The notes below the pieces were generated by a model, which saw only the letters and a program-made list of their open reading frames with translations, did no database searches and was not told the DNA's origin. A DNA stretch of 64,000 bases, taken from the NCBI RefSeq assembly GCF_014207425.1, contig NZ_JACHFF010000001.1, positions 248,001 through 312,000 of the forward strand. The letters run 5' to 3'. How positions within the stretch are numbered: the stretch's first letter is position 1; each line of letters starts with the position of its first letter. The DNA comes from Jeotgalicoccus coquinae. Lineage in GTDB: Bacteria > Bacillota > Bacilli > Staphylococcales > Salinicoccaceae. The position numbers and the translations under genes were made by a program. This document shows positions 53,934 through 63,500 of the stretch, piece after piece.

Positions 53934-56900
53934 ATGGGAATTACTATATGGACCGGTACGAGCGGTACCGGAAAGACGAGCAGAATGTTTAACGAAATAG
54001 AAGAACTGACAAAGGATTCACCGCTCGGTTCGAATATATATATCGTTACACCGATGCAGAATACGCTGAGTTATGAGCAGCTTATCACCCAGCCTGAAAA
54101 CGGCGAAGCAGGCGGCAGTATGCGTACGAGTGTATTCAGTTTCACACGTCTGATGTGGCATGTCTACAACGAGCTTGGACAGCCTGAAAAAGAATCGCTG
54201 TCTGAAGCGGGACATGTCATGTTTATGCATAATCTGATGAACGATATGAAGGAAGTGCTGAACTATTATCATACGAGCGGTGGATACATAAAATTTTCCG
54301 AGAAAGTTCTGGAACAGATTACCGAGTTCAGAGCATACAGCGTTAAGCCCGAACATTTAAATAATCTCCAGTTTGAACGCGGCAGAACGACTGAGAAATA
54401 CGAAGATTTAAATAAAATTTACTCCATGTGGAGCGAACAGATTGCCGAATATAATATAGAAGATTTAAATATGATTCATAACTTTATCGATGATATTAAC
54501 CGTGCGGAAAATATCCGAACGCTGCAGAATGCAACAATATATATCGACGGATTCCATAACTTTACCGAAAGTGAATTTGATTTAATCCATGCACTTGAGA
54601 GCAAAGTGGCGCAGATTAATCTGCTGTTGACTCACAGTAAGTCGGATGACAGTGGGCAGGCAGGGCGGGACATTATGCTGTTCAGAAAAACTGAAGCGGT
54701 AGTGACGCGCCTGCAGGAATTGTTCGGCGAACATTATGTGGAATTCCGTCATTTCGATGATGAGTTTCTGCGTGCAAAACGCACCGGACTGACGCAGCTT
54801 GAGAAATATATCACGACAGGTAAAAAAATGACGAACTACGACGGAATTACTATTACGGAGGCACCTTCGGTACAGGAAGAAGTCATTGAAGCAGCACGGA
54901 ATATTGAGACACTCGTCCGTGAAAAAGGGGCCAGGTATTCTGATATCGGTATTTTATACCGTGATTCGAGTTACGAGGAACATATAAAAACGACGTTTAA
55001 ACGATTTAATATTTCCTACCATATGGATGCAGAACATTTTATGCACTGCAACCCGTTTACGCAGCTGATTATCGCGCTGCTTGAATGCTATAAGAGCAGA
55101 TTTCAGAGTTCGTCATTTTTGAACGTGCTGAAAACAGGATATTTAAACAGCGGAAATGACGATCAGCTGCTCGCTCATCTTGAGAATATTATTATTGAAC
55201 GCGGCCTGACGGGTAATGAACTGTTCGATGATGAGCGTTTTGCGATTGAATATCGTCTGGACGCTGAAGGTATGATCGACCGTATTGATAATACAGAATC
55301 ACTGCGTAAAATGATCGATTATAAAAACGATAAGCTCGGACAGTTGAAATCATTCTTTAACGCGCTGAATGCAGGCAAAACAGTGAAAGATTACGTTACA
55401 GCAATTTATAATTTTATCGTGGATAACGGAATCTTAATTAAACTTGAAGATGAAATTCACGAATTGGAAGAAACAGACGTCCGTCTCTGCAATGAGACAG
55501 AGCAGTCATACAATTTATTTATACGTCTTTTAGACGACAGCTATACAGTATTTAAAGATAAAGAGACGGATTTCTCACTCTTTTATGAGACATTTACAGA
55601 CGGGTTGAAATCAGCAACATTCAATACGAGACCGGCAACGATTGACCAGGTGATTATCGGTCTGCTGGACCTGGCTAAAGTGGAAAATAAAAAGTATATA
55701 TTCATTGTAGGAATGAACTATAACGTGATGCCGCAGGAATCACGCAGCACAACGATAGTGACAGACGAAGAAAAACTCGTTCTCGGTACAAGAGGCATTA
55801 CACTGTCGCCAAGTGCACGGACGCTTGCACAGGATGAGCGATTTGTATTTTATCTCGGTGTAACACGTCCGACGGATGAGTTGTTTATCAGCTGGTCATC
55901 GACATTACAAAACAAAGAAGCGACTAAAATCAGTCCTTTTGTTGCGGAATTCCTGCCGGATGAAGGTGAAAACGTGCTGAATTATACGTACCGTAAAACA
56001 GCACATTATGAAGTGAATAATTCGATACGCCTGATTTCAAGCATCCGCAGTATGGAAGCTCTCGAACATTTTAAACTGCGTCAGCTGATGTCGACTGACA
56101 GGGCGTATCTTGAAGACTTAAGCACTGTGCCGCAGTACAGGCACTTTATAGCGGTCTATCAGCTGTTAAAAACAGGTGACAGGCAGGCGGTTATGAAACG
56201 CCTGACACGAAATCTGACATACGACAACAAAGCGCGTAAAGTCAGCAATGCGACAGCAGAAAAACTGTACGGTCCGGAAATGAAAGCCAGTGTGTCGAGG
56301 TTTCAGTCGTACTTTAACTGTAATTTCCAGCACTTTTCAAATTACGGCTTAAAACTGAATGTCAGACAGAACTACACGGTAAGATCGCTTGAAATCGGTA
56401 ATCTGTACCATAATGCACTGGAGAAAGTGGCAGCGGATCTCAGCATGACATTGAATCACGATGCAGAAATTATTAAAAATGCTGTGAAGAATGCAGTCGA
56501 AACCGTACTGAGAACGATCAGCTACGGTATCTTTGAGCGCTCGGAGTATTATCTGTCACTGAAAGAAAAAGCAGTACAGGCAATTACGACGACACTGCTC
56601 TTTATGAAAGATATTGAAATGCTCGGCAACTATAAGATGACGCTGATTGAAGCGGTCTTCGGCAGGAAATCTGATGAACTCGGAGAACTGACACTTGAAA
56701 GCCCGAACGGCAAGAAAATTATTCTGCGCGGTAAAATAGACAGGGTAGATACCTATAAAAAAGACGATAAAGTTTACGTTAATATTATCGACTACAAATC
56801 GAGTGCGAGGGATTTAAGAAAGTCGGATGTGCTGAACGGTGTGGAGCTGCAGATTATTACGTATATGTACGTGCTGATGAACAAAGCAGAAACGTTGCTG

Positions 56901-57422
56901 GACGGTGAAATCATTCCGAACTCGATGCTGTTCTATCACGTTAACGAACCGAAAGTTAAAGCGGAGGATGCAGAGACAGCGTATAAAGAACGTCAGAATG
57001 CATTGAAGCCGAAAGGACTGTTTGTAGCGGACGGGACGACGTCTAATATTGACGGTAACAGAGGACTCGAGAATTTAATTAAGGAAACAGAAAATATCAA
57101 TGAATATTTCCCGCTGAAAGAGAAAAAAGACGGCACGTTTGATAATCATTCGAAGAAACGTGTACTGTCGGAAGAAATGTTTGCTCATTATTCAGCATAT
57201 GTAATGGAGAAATTTAAAACTGCAACAGATGAAATATATGACGGCAACACACTTGCCAATCCAATCGATACTAACGGCGGACTGCCGTGCCGGTTTTGTG
57301 ATTTTAAAGCAGCCTGTCATATCGATAAATTAATAAATGCAGAAGACTACCGGACGAACAGAATTTCCGATGAAGATATAGAGGCTTTTGAAAGCGAGGT
57401 GCACGATGGTGAAATTTACTGA
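53934..57422 (+). CDS. addB: ATP-dependent helicase/deoxyribonuclease subunit B (AddB/RexB)
   Basis: This 1162-aa subunit of the double-strand-break resection enzyme has an N-terminal Walker A GTSGTGKTSR (residues about 8-17), a degenerate helicase core and a C-terminal RecB-family nuclease with the block NIIDYKSSARDLRK (catalytic D and K). The Fe-S cluster cysteines are C796, C1119, C1122 and C1128, the same spacing as in Bacillus AddB. Its stop overlaps addA by 17 nt. Length is normal. Confidence 0.96.
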   Translation: MGITIWTGTSGTGKTSRMFNEIEELTKDSPLGSNIYIVTPMQNTLSYEQLITQPENGEAGGSMRTSVFSFTRLMWHVYNELGQPEKESLSEAGHVMFMHNLMNDMKEVLNYYHTSGGYIKFSEKVLEQITEFRAYSVKPEHLNNLQFERGRTTEKYEDLNKIYSMWSEQIAEYNIEDLNMIHNFIDDINRAENIRTLQNATIYIDGFHNFTESEFDLIHALESKVAQINLLLTHSKSDDSGQAGRDIMLFRKTEAVVTRLQELFGEHYVEFRHFDDEFLRAKRTGLTQLEKYITTGKKMTNYDGITITEAPSVQEEVIEAARNIETLVREKGARYSDIGILYRDSSYEEHIKTTFKRFNISYHMDAEHFMHCNPFTQLIIALLECYKSRFQSSSFLNVLKTGYLNSGNDDQLLAHLENIIIERGLTGNELFDDERFAIEYRLDAEGMIDRIDNTESLRKMIDYKNDKLGQLKSFFNALNAGKTVKDYVTAIYNFIVDNGILIKLEDEIHELEETDVRLCNETEQSYNLFIRLLDDSYTVFKDKETDFSLFYETFTDGLKSATFNTRPATIDQVIIGLLDLAKVENKKYIFIVGMNYNVMPQESRSTTIVTDEEKLVLGTRGITLSPSARTLAQDERFVFYLGVTRPTDELFISWSSTLQNKEATKISPFVAEFLPDEGENVLNYTYRKTAHYEVNNSIRLISSIRSMEALEHFKLRQLMSTDRAYLEDLSTVPQYRHFIAVYQLLKTGDRQAVMKRLTRNLTYDNKARKVSNATAEKLYGPEMKASVSRFQSYFNCNFQHFSNYGLKLNVRQNYTVRSLEIGNLYHNALEKVAADLSMTLNHDAEIIKNAVKNAVETVLRTISYGIFERSEYYLSLKEKAVQAITTTLLFMKDIEMLGNYKMTLIEAVFGRKSDELGELTLESPNGKKIILRGKIDRVDTYKKDDKVYVNIIDYKSSARDLRKSDVLNGVELQIITYMYVLMNKAETLLDGEIIPNSMLFYHVNEPKVKAEDAETAYKERQNALKPKGLFVADGTTSNIDGNRGLENLIKETENINEYFPLKEKKDGTFDNHSKKRVLSEEMFAHYSAYVMEKFKTATDEIYDGNTLANPIDTNGGLPCRFCDFKAACHIDKLINAEDYRTNRISDEDIEAFESEVHDGEIY

Positions 57423-60400
57423 AGCACAGAGTATGGCAATCAATACGAAAGGCTCGGATATTTTAGTGTCCGCAGCAGCCGGATCGGGTAAAACAGCGGT
57501 ACTCGTTGAGCGTATTAAACAGAATATAATTGACGGGAATTACTCTATCGATGAGGTATTTGTTTCGACGTTTACGAACAAAAGTGCCAAAGATATGAAG
57601 GATAAAATCGAACGTGCACTACGTCAGACTTACAATGAGACACCCAATCCGCGTCTGAATGAGGAAATTATTAAACTGAACGACGCACATATATCAACGC
57701 TGCACAGTTTCTGTTTATATTTAATCCAGACGCATTACAATGCAATCGGTCTGCCGCCTGACATGCGGACGCTTGGTCAGGTGGAAACAGAAATCCGTCT
57801 GCAGAAAAATATTACGAACATACTTGAAGACTTTTACATCGAAGCGGATGAGGACTTCTTAAAGCTCGATCAGTTTGTCACGAGCAACAAAGATAACAGT
57901 GAGCTTCATAAACTGGTGACGCAGCTGTATCATGTGGCAATTGCGACAAAGGAACCGCTGGAGTTTTTAAACAGCATGGTGGATCAGTATGTTACCGAAG
58001 AAAAGCTCGAAGAGATACTGGAAAGTTACCGGGCAGTGATCGGACGAAAGCTGAAAAAGCTCGACCGGGATCTGTATATTCTTAAAACGGAATACGACAA
58101 TGCTGAACGCGATGAGGAATTAAAAGAGAAAGCAATCGATGATGCATATGAAAAACTGTCGGTCATGCACAAATATGTAGTGCAGGCGCTCGAATCATTC
58201 AGTACCGAAGGCAGCTTTAAACTGCCGGCGGCAAAACTGGTTACAGGTGCCAATGCATTTATAAAAGGGGCAGCAGCGTACGGCAATGATTTAAACGACC
58301 GCTACAATAAGCCGGCAAACGCACTGTTCCAGGAGCTCAGCAAAGTAAGGCAGTACACGCTTGAAGATGTAAAAAATGAACTTGCACCGCTGAACGGCAT
58401 GAACAATCAGCTGATCAGCATCGCAAAAGAAGTGATCGCAGAGTACAGAAAAGATAAGCAGTCTGCAAACGAGATGGACTTCAACGACTACGAGCATTAT
58501 GCACTTGATATTCTGACAGCCAACGATTCAGAAATCGCAGAGCGTTATAAAGAACAGTTCAAAGAAATTATGATTGATGAGTACCAGGATATTAACCGCG
58601 TGCAGGAAGCGATTATCCAGCTGTTGAAATCAGGTGAAGAAGACGACGGCAATCTGTTTATGGTAGGGGATGTAAAACAGTCCATTTACCGGTTCAGACA
58701 GGCGGCTCCCGATTTATTTATCGATAAAAGCGAACGCTTCAACAGCCCGGACAGCGGCAAGTTGATTCAGCTGAACAGGAACTTCCGTTCACGTGCTGAA
58801 ATTCTCGATGCAACGAACTTAATCTTTGAAAATATAATGGATAAAAATCTCGGTGAAATTGAATACACCGATAAAGAAAAATTAATTAAAGGCGTTGAAG
58901 CGGCAGAACCTGAATCACCGGTAGAAGTACTGCCGGTAATTTACGATAAAAGCCTGAAATCTCTTGAAGCAGATGAACTTGAAATTAAACAGATTGTTAA
59001 ACTGGTGCAGGAACTGTATAAAAAAGGTGCAGCGTATCAGGATATTGTGATTTTAAACCGCAACAGATTTGCACCGGACGTCATGCGTCATGAATTCCAG
59101 AAAGCAGACATTCCAATCAGTATCGATGTGAACAAAGGTTATTTTGAAACGTTTGAAATTTTAACGATGCGCAGTATTTTATCGCTGATAGACAATCCGC
59201 TGCAGGATGATCATCTGGCAGGTGTTATGAGACTGCCGATGTTCGGTTTCAGTGAAGAGGAAATCGCGCAGATCAGAATTTCATCGGAAGAGAAATATTT
59301 ATATGAAGCACTGATTGAATACAGCGGTGACGAACAGATATTAAGAAAAATAGAAGAGTTCACCGGAACATTTAAAGAACTGAAGCTGCATGCTAAATAT
59401 TTAAGTGTGCCTGAATTAATAGCAGAAATATTTTTCGAACTGAACATACTGGAGTTCTTCAGCGGACTGCCGGGCGGTTCAGCAAGACGTGCAAACCTGA
59501 ACGGGCTTATCGACAGAGCGCTTGAATTCCAGTCGATGAATAATACAAGTCTGTATCAGTTCATCAGCTATATTGATTTCCTGATTGCAGAAGGAAAGGA
59601 TTTCGGTGAGGAAGGTTCGCTTGAAAACACTGACGATGCAGTACGGGTTATGACGATTCACAGCTCCAAAGGACTGGAGTTTAAACATGTGATTTATGCT
59701 GATCTGAAACAGAACTTCACGCTGACGAAAGTTTCGCGTGTATACGTCCATCCGAAACTCGGTATTGTGTTCAATACCTTTAATGATGAATTGAATTATC
59801 ATTACGACAGTATTCACGGCATTACTGCCAATAATTTTCTGAATATCGAGCAGCTGAGCGAGGAACTGCGCCTGATATACGTTGCACTGACACGTGCAGA
59901 AGAGAAATTGTACCTGCCGCTTATGTTTAAAGGCGAAGAAGAATATAAATATGATTTCAGCCGTATGGAAAAACCGTCATTTGAAACGCGTGCCGAGCTG
60001 AGATCTGCAATGGACTTCCTGGCACCTGTACTGATGCAGTCAAATGTGCCGTATATTGAAGTTAAAGAAACAAAAGTATCTGACGGGGAAGAAACTGAAC
60101 GGACCGGGTACGCGTCTCTTACGGATATCGATGCACTGAATGCTGATATTATTCCCGAAGTCCGTGAACGATTATTTTACACTTATCCGAACATGGATGA
60201 TTCTGAAGTCACAACGAAAGAATCTGTGACATCCATAAAACGGCGCAATGAAACGATTCCGGACGGCGCCTTGTATGTCAGTCATACGAGCGAAGTGAAC
60301 CTGCGTGAACCGAACTTTCTCGGAGACTCGCTTGAAGCACCGTTATTCGGGACAATTATGCACGAAATGATGATGCATATTATGCACCAGTGGCAGACGC

Positions 60401-60861
60401 TCAGCGTGATGGATGATACCGCGAGAGCAGCTTATATCGACACGTTAATTGATAACTACAGTGAGAACCATGAGCTGCTGAGCAGCACTCACATTAAGAA
60501 AATGAAAGAGAATGCAGTACGCTTCTTCAATGATCAGACGATGAATGAATTGTTGAATACTCAGCAGGGTATTCATACAGAGCTGCCGTTTATAATGAGC
60601 CAGGAAGCAATCGGCTATGCAGAGCATCCTGAACAGATTGTGCAGGGAATTATCGACTGTCTCTTAGAATATGAAGACCGTTATATTATTATTGACTACA
60701 AGACGGACCGTGTAAAAGGTACGAATTTAACAATTGAAAACCTGGCTGAACGCTACAGCACGCAGATGGATATCTATACGAAATCTGCGGAGGTTTCACT
60801 TGGAAAACCAGTAACGGCCGTGCTTTACTTTTTTGATTATGGGGCGATTCCAGTTGAATGA
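57406..60861 (+). CDS. addA: ATP-dependent helicase/nuclease subunit A (AddA/RexA)
   Basis: This 1151-aa UvrD-like helicase and nuclease works with AddB in recombinational repair and Chi recognition. Motifs in order: Walker A SAAAGSGKTAVLVERI near residue 25, motif II DEYQDINRVQ, GDVKQSIYRFRQA, TIHSSKGLEFKHVI, YVALTRAEEKL, and the C-terminal nuclease IIIDYKTDRV. ATG 57406 follows GCGAGGTG; an upstream start at 57388 lacks a site. It overlaps addB at the start and the next gene at the end. Confidence 0.97.
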   Translation: MVKFTEAQSMAINTKGSDILVSAAAGSGKTAVLVERIKQNIIDGNYSIDEVFVSTFTNKSAKDMKDKIERALRQTYNETPNPRLNEEIIKLNDAHISTLHSFCLYLIQTHYNAIGLPPDMRTLGQVETEIRLQKNITNILEDFYIEADEDFLKLDQFVTSNKDNSELHKLVTQLYHVAIATKEPLEFLNSMVDQYVTEEKLEEILESYRAVIGRKLKKLDRDLYILKTEYDNAERDEELKEKAIDDAYEKLSVMHKYVVQALESFSTEGSFKLPAAKLVTGANAFIKGAAAYGNDLNDRYNKPANALFQELSKVRQYTLEDVKNELAPLNGMNNQLISIAKEVIAEYRKDKQSANEMDFNDYEHYALDILTANDSEIAERYKEQFKEIMIDEYQDINRVQEAIIQLLKSGEEDDGNLFMVGDVKQSIYRFRQAAPDLFIDKSERFNSPDSGKLIQLNRNFRSRAEILDATNLIFENIMDKNLGEIEYTDKEKLIKGVEAAEPESPVEVLPVIYDKSLKSLEADELEIKQIVKLVQELYKKGAAYQDIVILNRNRFAPDVMRHEFQKADIPISIDVNKGYFETFEILTMRSILSLIDNPLQDDHLAGVMRLPMFGFSEEEIAQIRISSEEKYLYEALIEYSGDEQILRKIEEFTGTFKELKLHAKYLSVPELIAEIFFELNILEFFSGLPGGSARRANLNGLIDRALEFQSMNNTSLYQFISYIDFLIAEGKDFGEEGSLENTDDAVRVMTIHSSKGLEFKHVIYADLKQNFTLTKVSRVYVHPKLGIVFNTFNDELNYHYDSIHGITANNFLNIEQLSEELRLIYVALTRAEEKLYLPLMFKGEEEYKYDFSRMEKPSFETRAELRSAMDFLAPVLMQSNVPYIEVKETKVSDGEETERTGYASLTDIDALNADIIPEVRERLFYTYPNMDDSEVTTKESVTSIKRRNETIPDGALYVSHTSEVNLREPNFLGDSLEAPLFGTIMHEMMMHIMHQWQTLSVMDDTARAAYIDTLIDNYSENHELLSSTHIKKMKENAVRFFNDQTMNELLNTQQGIHTELPFIMSQEAIGYAEHPEQIVQGIIDCLLEYEDRYIIIDYKTDRVKGTNLTIENLAERYSTQMDIYTKSAEVSLGKPVTAVLYFFDYGAIPVE

Positions 60862-61960
60862 TTCAAACAGACAAATTTATTTTATCGGCGGAATAGCGCT
60901 GAGTTTACTATTTATATACAGCGGGCTGTATTTTATGATGCCGCTGAACGAAATTAATCCGTTCGAATATTTCTTCGGACGCGACCTGAATGTATATAAT
61001 ATCGTTGATATTATAACGGGCGGATCCGTGCTGCCGCTCATCAGTATTATTACGGGCTGGCTGCTCAGCCAGTACGGCTTTAAAGGCAGAAAGCATTTAG
61101 CTAAAGTGCTTGTCACCGTACTTGTGATACTGACTTTAAACACAGTGCTTATTTACGGCTTTGATATGATGCCTTACGTTATTCTGACTGCATTTGCCGG
61201 CTTGTTCTTTGTCGGGCGCCACTGGATTATTACACTGGCGGCATCGCTGACATTGTTCGCTCTGCATTTAATGTTTAATGTAGTGCTCGAAATTATTACA
61301 GGGCTGAATTCGAACATTCAGCATATGTACTCGGGAATTCAGCGTGTGAATGAATTTACCAGTACGTTCAGAAGTACTGATTATCTGTCTATGGTGAATA
61401 TGAACGTTGATATACTGACAGGTTCAGGAGTGGATTCACTGTACAATGTGGTATTTATTATTCTGCCGTCAATACTGCTCGGTATCGCACTAAAAGAGTT
61501 GAATTTTACAGGATTTATTAAAGACAGTCCTTTTATCAGTGCAGGAATTATTATGATGCTGCTTGGTGGCGGGATTGCGGTGAAACTGCTGCAGGTGCTG
61601 TCGCTCGGTACAACTGCCGGAGAAACGCTTGGAGAAGGATTCGGCGGTCCCGTAACGGCAATCGGCTACTTTATGCTGCTGGCATACATTGCAGACAGTA
61701 TTCCAAAACCGGTGTTTAATGTATTTTACAATTTGGGGAGATACGGATTAACTTCATATATTATATTCAATATTTTTATGATGTTTATCTTCTATGGTTT
61801 CGGTCTGGCATTGTACGGACAAATATCCATACAGATGCTTATTCTGATTGTTGGGGCTCTTTATATATTGCTTATTATTCTCGCAAATCTGCTGGCACGA
61901 TATAATGTTTCGTCATTGGAACAGATTTTTCAGACAAATAAGAAAATGAAACGGGAATAA
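60839..61960 (+). CDS. Multipass membrane protein, DUF418-like
   Basis: This protein of about 373 aa has nine or ten predicted membrane segments. Its N-terminal part (YFFGRDLNVYNIVDIITGGSVLPLISIITGWLLSQ) and C-terminal LGRYGLTSYIIFNIFMMFIFYGFGLALYG resemble the YeiB/DUF418 family, whose function is unknown. It overlaps the end of addA by about 20 nt. The start is uncertain: ATG 60839, TTG 60833 or TTG 60854, the last with GGGGCGA upstream. I know no equivalent at this place in S. aureus, where the FAH gene follows addA directly. Confidence 0.7.
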   Translation: MGRFQLNDSNRQIYFIGGIALSLLFIYSGLYFMMPLNEINPFEYFFGRDLNVYNIVDIITGGSVLPLISIITGWLLSQYGFKGRKHLAKVLVTVLVILTLNTVLIYGFDMMPYVILTAFAGLFFVGRHWIITLAASLTLFALHLMFNVVLEIITGLNSNIQHMYSGIQRVNEFTSTFRSTDYLSMVNMNVDILTGSGVDSLYNVVFIILPSILLGIALKELNFTGFIKDSPFISAGIIMMLLGGGIAVKLLQVLSLGTTAGETLGEGFGGPVTAIGYFMLLAYIADSIPKPVFNVFYNLGRYGLTSYIIFNIFMMFIFYGFGLALYGQISIQMLILIVGALYILLIILANLLARYNVSSLEQIFQTNKKMKRE

Positions 61961-62010
61961 TTAAATAATGTTTGTTATACTGAATGAAAGAAAACAAAGG
62001 AGATTGTCCA

Positions 62011-62901
62011 ATGAAATTTTTAACTTTTGAGTATCAAGATAAGAAACACTATGGTGTCAAAGTAAAACGTGAAGACAGTGCCTGGATTATTCCGCTTTTA
62101 TTCCAGGATTTCAGTGATGTTAAGGATTATCCGAGAACATTACTTGAAGGTATTACTGAATACCACACATTGGATTTTCAGGAGCTGGTCAGAAAACTTG
62201 TTGAAAGTGCTGAAGCATCTGACGATGCTGATAAGTACAAAGCACCATTTGAAGAAATTAATATATTAGCACCGGTTAAACCGCCAAATAATACTATCGG
62301 TTTCGGCCGTAACTTTAAAGCTCATACTGAAGAGATGAACAGCGAAGTTGAAATGTATGTATTCACTAAGGCGAACTCGAGTCTTGTCGGTGATGAAGAT
62401 ACAATTTCTGATTTCAGCGAACTGACTGAGCAGCTGGACTATGAAGGGGAACTCGGTATTGTTATCGGGAAAGAAGCAAAAAACATAGACAGCTCAATGG
62501 CATTTGACTACATTTACGGTTACACAATCGTGAACGATATATCAGCGAGAGAATTGCAGAAATCACACAAACAGGCATTCTTATCAAAGAGTCTTGCAAC
62601 ACCTATGGGACCTTACATCGTTACTAAAGATGAGATTCCAAACCCTCAGAATACAACAATTGTGACTAAAGTTAACGATGAAATCCGCCAGGACGGAAGC
62701 ACATCATTAATGGTCAGAAAAATTGATGAAATGGTGGCAGAACTGTCTAAGTACATTACTTTAGAGCCGGGTGACGTTATCGCAACAGGTACACCTGCAG
62801 GTGTGGGTGCCGGAATGGATCCGACAGGATTCCTGAAATCGGGCGACACAGTCCGTATTTCAATTGACGGAATTGGAACATTAACGACACACATTGAGTA
62901 A
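62011..62901 (+). CDS. Fumarylacetoacetate hydrolase family protein
   Basis: This 296-aa enzyme has the FAH catalytic domain in residues about 90-295: [14 protein letters not shown], then the metal-binding [25 protein letters not shown] and [19 protein letters not shown]. Relatives are acylpyruvate hydrolases, oxaloacetate decarboxylases or isomerases of homoprotocatechuate. No aromatic degradation genes are nearby, so housekeeping acylpyruvase/oxaloacetate activity is more likely. ATG 62011 follows AAAGGAGA; a start at 61984 has no site. Confidence 0.9.
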   Translation: MKFLTFEYQDKKHYGVKVKREDSAWIIPLLFQDFSDVKDYPRTLLEGITEYHTLDFQELVRKLVESAEASDDADKYKAPFEEINILAPVKPPNNTIGFGRNFKAHTEEMNSEVEMYVFTKANSSLVGDEDTISDFSELTEQLDYEGELGIVIGKEAKNIDSSMAFDYIYGYTIVNDISARELQKSHKQAFLSKSLATPMGPYIVTKDEIPNPQNTTIVTKVNDEIRQDGSTSLMVRKIDEMVAELSKYITLEPGDVIATGTPAGVGAGMDPTGFLKSGDTVRISIDGIGTLTTHIE

Positions 62902-62954
62902 AGATAACATGATATAATACTACAGGAATCATTATGTAGAGGGGGAATCATATT

Positions 62955-63341
62955 ATGTTACATTTACACTTAACGGCTATTATTGTTGCAGTCATTTTGT
63001 TTATCGCTGTATACGGCATGTACAAAAAGAACAACACTGCTGAAAACAAACCGGCATTTATTATGCATATGGTGTTAAGAGTGTTTTATCTGCTTGTACT
63101 GTTCAGCGGAATTATGGTTTACGTCGGCAATATGGAAGGAATCAGCAACGCCGGATCACACATGCAGTATGGTATTAAAGCACTGCTTGGTATTCTTTCA
63201 ATTGGATTTATGGAAATGGCGATTGTAAGACTTAAGAAAAACTCTGCAACAGCAAATGTCCTTATGGTTGTTTGTGTTATTGCAATCATTGCTACAGTTA
63301 TTATGGGTGCTATGCTGCCGCTTGGCATGCTCAGCTTCTAA
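62955..63341 (+). CDS. YisL family membrane protein (DUF1516)
   Basis: This 128-aa protein has four predicted membrane segments and matches the YisL family: start LHLHLTAIIVAVILFIAVYGMYKK, then HMVLRVFYLLVLFSGIMVY and YGIKALLGILSIGFMEMAIVRLKK. Function is unknown. ATG 62955 follows AGAGGGGGAA. It lies after the FAH gene as in staphylococci and has its own terminator. Confidence 0.88.
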   Translation: MLHLHLTAIIVAVILFIAVYGMYKKNNTAENKPAFIMHMVLRVFYLLVLFSGIMVYVGNMEGISNAGSHMQYGIKALLGILSIGFMEMAIVRLKKNSATANVLMVVCVIAIIATVIMGAMLPLGMLSF

Positions 63342-63357
63342 ACTGTATACTGAGTGG

Positions 63358-63397
63358 AAAACCGGTCTGTTACATTTTAACAGACCGGTTTTTTATA
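63358..63397 (+). terminator. Rho-independent terminator after yisL
   Basis: AAAACCGGTCTGTTA and TAACAGACCGGTTTT form a perfect 15-bp stem with loop CATTT, then T-run. Confidence 0.95.
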
Positions 63398-63500
63398 TTT
63401 CGTGTTAAAATAAAATTTATGAACAATTAGTGAAACGAAGAACTAATGAAGCGAAGTTTAGTATACTATTATTATACGAAATAAAAGGTAGGATAAAATT

